The translations under genes and the position numbers were made by a program. 64,000 bases of DNA. Source: an uncultured Clostridium sp. (GTDB lineage Bacteria; Bacillota; Clostridia; Lachnospirales; Lachnospiraceae). Below, piece by piece: positions 62,489 to 64,000 of this stretch; within the stretch, counting starts at the first letter, position 1; each line of letters opens with the position of its first letter. The DNA is taken from assembly GCA_934438135.1 (NCBI GenBank), contig CAKSBP010000015.1, forward strand, positions 6,988 to 70,987. Reading direction: 5' to 3'. The notes beneath the pieces are model-generated. The model saw only the letters and a program-made list of their open reading frames with translations, was not told where the DNA came from and ran no database searches.

Positions 62489-63229
62489 TTAAACTCGTGT
62501 TGTGTAATCTAAGCAAATCCAGCCAGCACCGCTCTTTAATTTACCCCAGTTGCCTGATGTCTGGACAATTGTATAGGTTCCATAATTAGTGATAGTTCCT
62601 GTAATGGAATAAGATGTTCCAGGGCCGCTTCGGATGTTGAGACAGGAAGTTGTTACTTTTACTAAGTAGGAATCAGTTGTTGGTGTAGTTACTGTTCCAG
62701 AACCTAATTTAGCGTTAACTTGTGCTGCAATCTGGCCATGAAGATTATACAGATAATCTCCTGGGCAGGCTTTTGCTGCAAACCAACGGTGTACAGTCAT
62801 GTTCTGTTTATCAACTTGACCAATTAAGGATTTGTCACCTTTCCATAAAAGCTTTTTAATGTTATTACGTTTGCAGATATCGGTAACCAGATTAATTAAA
62901 GCATTATAGGCTTTATCAGATACATGCCAGCCAGTTTCTTCTCCGCCATCATTTGCTACTTCAATGGTAATGGCACGATTGTCATTAGATGAACTGGAAG
63001 AACACCAGGAACGGTCTTTTTCTTCCACATACATACCAACTCTACCATCACTGCCAATACCGTAGTTAGAGCTTGCCTGTCTTGTGCTTGGTGCAAATAC
63101 ATTACCGCAGGCTTCGATGGATAAATTGCCTGCCATACAATGGATTGTGATTGTATCGATCACATGATTTCTTGGACTTGTCTTATTTGGGGATATTTTG
63201 GTATAGGATACCATAGAACTATTACTCAT
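62489..63229 (-). CDS. N-acetylmuramoyl-L-alanine amidase with SH3b domain
   Basis: A 246-residue amidase_2 (PGRP-like zinc) enzyme that cuts the amide between muramic acid and the peptide stem. TITIHCMAGN holds the first zinc ligand; HRWFAAKACPGDYLY supplies the second histidine and the cysteine ligand. A Thr-rich linker at about 177-185 leads to a C-terminal SH3b wall-binding domain with CLNIRSGPGTSYSITGTI. No signal peptide is seen, as in phage endolysins. The start at 63229 is set by AGGAGG on the minus strand; a longer frame to 63286 is unlikely. No other phage gene is near. Confidence 0.88.
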   Translation of the reverse strand: MSNSSMVSYTKISPNKTSPRNHVIDTITIHCMAGNLSIEACGNVFAPSTRQASSNYGIGSDGRVGMYVEEKDRSWCSSSSSNDNRAITIEVANDGGEETGWHVSDKAYNALINLVTDICKRNNIKKLLWKGDKSLIGQVDKQNMTVHRWFAAKACPGDYLYNLHGQIAAQVNAKLGSGTVTTPTTDSYLVKVTTSCLNIRSGPGTSYSITGTITNYGTYTIVQTSGNWGKLKSGAGWICLDYTTRV

Positions 63230-63316
63230 AATTATACCTCCTGTGTTTTTCTTCATATTTTTTTGAAATGCTTTCCTTATGGCCATGTAAGAAGTATTTC
63301 TGTCTATAAAAAAAGA

Positions 63317-63511
63317 ATGATTTATGAGGAATGTAAACTAAAGAACAGAGATTTTTTTTCGTTGAATTATCCAAAGTTTCAAAACAAAGTGTTGTTTGAA
63401 AAAGTAGAAGATGCAGTAAATGCATTTTGCATACATTGTGACTTTATATTACCAATTACCGAGGAAGAGTTAAAGTATATCAATGAAACTTTATATTTAT
63501 ATATAGGATAA
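63317..63511 (+). CDS. Possible small hypothetical protein
   Basis: A 64-residue frame rich in Glu, Phe, Asn and Lys (ECKLKNRDFFSLNYPKFQ, ITEEELKYINETL). It has no known family that I recognise and only a poor A-rich ribosome site. It is divergent from the amidase. Residue composition looks like protein rather than noise, but the support is weak. Confidence 0.3.
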   Translation: MIYEECKLKNRDFFSLNYPKFQNKVLFEKVEDAVNAFCIHCDFILPITEEELKYINETLYLYIG

Positions 63512-63542
63512 AATAAGGAGGCTGCGTCAGAAAATTGATATG

Positions 63543-63591
63543 ATACCTCTAAAGCAGATATGGTAAAGAACAAAATCTCATTTAGAGGTAT
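63543..63591. repeat. 11-bp inverted repeat beside the IS remnant
   Basis: ATACCTCTAAA at 63543-63553 is exactly complementary to TTTAGAGGTAT at 63581-63591, followed by TTTTTG. It could be a terminator for the region on its left or an IS end. Confidence 0.5.
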
Positions 63592-63610
63592 TTTTGTACT
63601 TGCTAGTAAG

Positions 63611-63877
63611 TATGCTATTTCTCAATCCATGTCATGTGTTGGCCATTGTATCGATAATGGTCTCACAGAAAATCTATAGGGAATCGTCAAAAGCAAAAAG
63701 TACTGCATGTATGAAATTACAGATGAGAAATCGTTTAGAAAAGCTATCGAATCTTGCATAAAGTTTTATAACAAAGAACGTCCTCAAGAAAGATACGGAT
63801 GCAAAACACTGTCAGAAGTACGCACGGAAGCACTTGAAAGTGATACACCAATTCCGTATCCGATACCTGAAAATTGA
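63611..63877 (+). pseudogene. Remnant of an IS3-family transposase (OrfB C-terminus)
   Basis: The translated frame reads AISQSMSCVGHCIDNGLTE, then ENL-stop-GIVKSKKYC, then SFRKAIESCIKFYNKERPQ and a Pro-rich tail ending in TGA. This is the C-terminal catalytic end of an IS3-type (IS150-like) integrase, where the tryptophan of ENxWGxxKSE has become a TAG stop. The N-terminal two thirds and OrfA are missing, so the element is dead. Confidence 0.85.
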
Positions 63878-63907
63878 TAAATAGATTAAAAAAGCTGTAA
63901 AAAGTTG

Positions 63908-63936
63908 TTGACAAAGTTGTGACATGCTGATATACT
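63908..63936 (+). promoter_or_regulatory. Strong promoter reading out of the window
   Basis: TTGACA at 63908-63913 and TATACT at 63931-63936 with a 17-bp spacer. The downstream bases to 64000 contain no start codon with a ribosome site and end in a direct repeat GAACAATTC GAACAATTC. An rRNA or tRNA operon to the right is possible but not shown. Confidence 0.65.
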
Positions 63937-64000
63937 AGAGCAAGTCAGCAGCGAGTTGAACGAAAAGAACCGACAGTTGGAACAATTCGAACAATTCAGA

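Noticed and set aside
1..64000. tRNA genes
   Set aside because: I found no convincing tRNA cloverleaf by eye; a tRNA scan would be decisive.

Overview
The window is chromosomal DNA from a low-GC Gram-positive anaerobe of the class Clostridia, most likely the family Lachnospiraceae. This rests on AT-rich coding with strong AGGAGG ribosome sites, frequent TTG and GTG starts, a lysine riboswitch before dapA, a T-box before pheST, a clostridial-type 6S RNA, secreted bacterial Ig-like (Big_2) proteins, SpoIID- and SleB-type wall hydrolases, and TagB/TagF-type glycerophosphotransferases. I cannot name a species. No CRISPR array, tRNA or complete mobile element was seen; a decayed IS3-type transposase end lies near the right edge.

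Layout. 1-1338: 3' end of a CdaR-like protein, then an HPr-like phosphocarrier. 1555-3222: leuA. 3342-6910: first wall-polymer block (tagD, HAD phosphatase, two TagB/F-like transferases). 7300-10569: typA on the minus strand, a double-OB SSB-like gene and a corrinoid adenosyltransferase. 10580-12748: lysine riboswitch with dapA-dapB. 13007-17010: gliding-type ABC system (ATPase, GldF-GldG fusion, DUF4340 protein). 17281-21498: AzgA-type purine permease, SpoIID-like protein, YihY/BrkB membrane protein. 21629-25541: T-box with pheS-pheT. 25664-32446: VanZ-like protein, small membrane protein, two-component system and an ABC module run together with short overlaps. 32564-36062: an AP2/degenerate-HNH protein, SleB-like hydrolase, thrC. 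36224-41458: a very strongly promoted Big_2 surface protein with a Ser/Glu/Ala/Pro repeat, then a secreted ComEC-like metallo-beta-lactamase protein. 41546-50055: second wall-polymer block (TagF-glycosyltransferase fusion, two pyruvyltransferase/ferredoxin/FrhB fusions, TagG/TagH-type exporter). 50188-54434: Big_2 surface protein, esterase, TetR regulator. 54702-59077: dTDP-rhamnose genes rmlA-C-D-B and an AEC transporter. 59129-62406: small Big_2 protein, second two-component system, 6S RNA. 62489-64000: amidase, IS remnant, and a strong promoter at the edge.

How it works together. The theme is the cell envelope. TagD would make CDP-glycerol, the three TagB/F-type enzymes would use it to build a glycerol-phosphate polymer, the exporter would move a polymer across the membrane, and the rml genes supply dTDP-L-rhamnose. 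The three Big_2 proteins, the secreted MBL protein and the wall hydrolases act outside the membrane. The least explained parts are the twin pyruvyltransferase-ferredoxin-FrhB fusions, the AP2-degenerate-HNH-AP2 protein, the structured leader before the major surface protein, and a GC-richer palindromic island at about 17085-17220.
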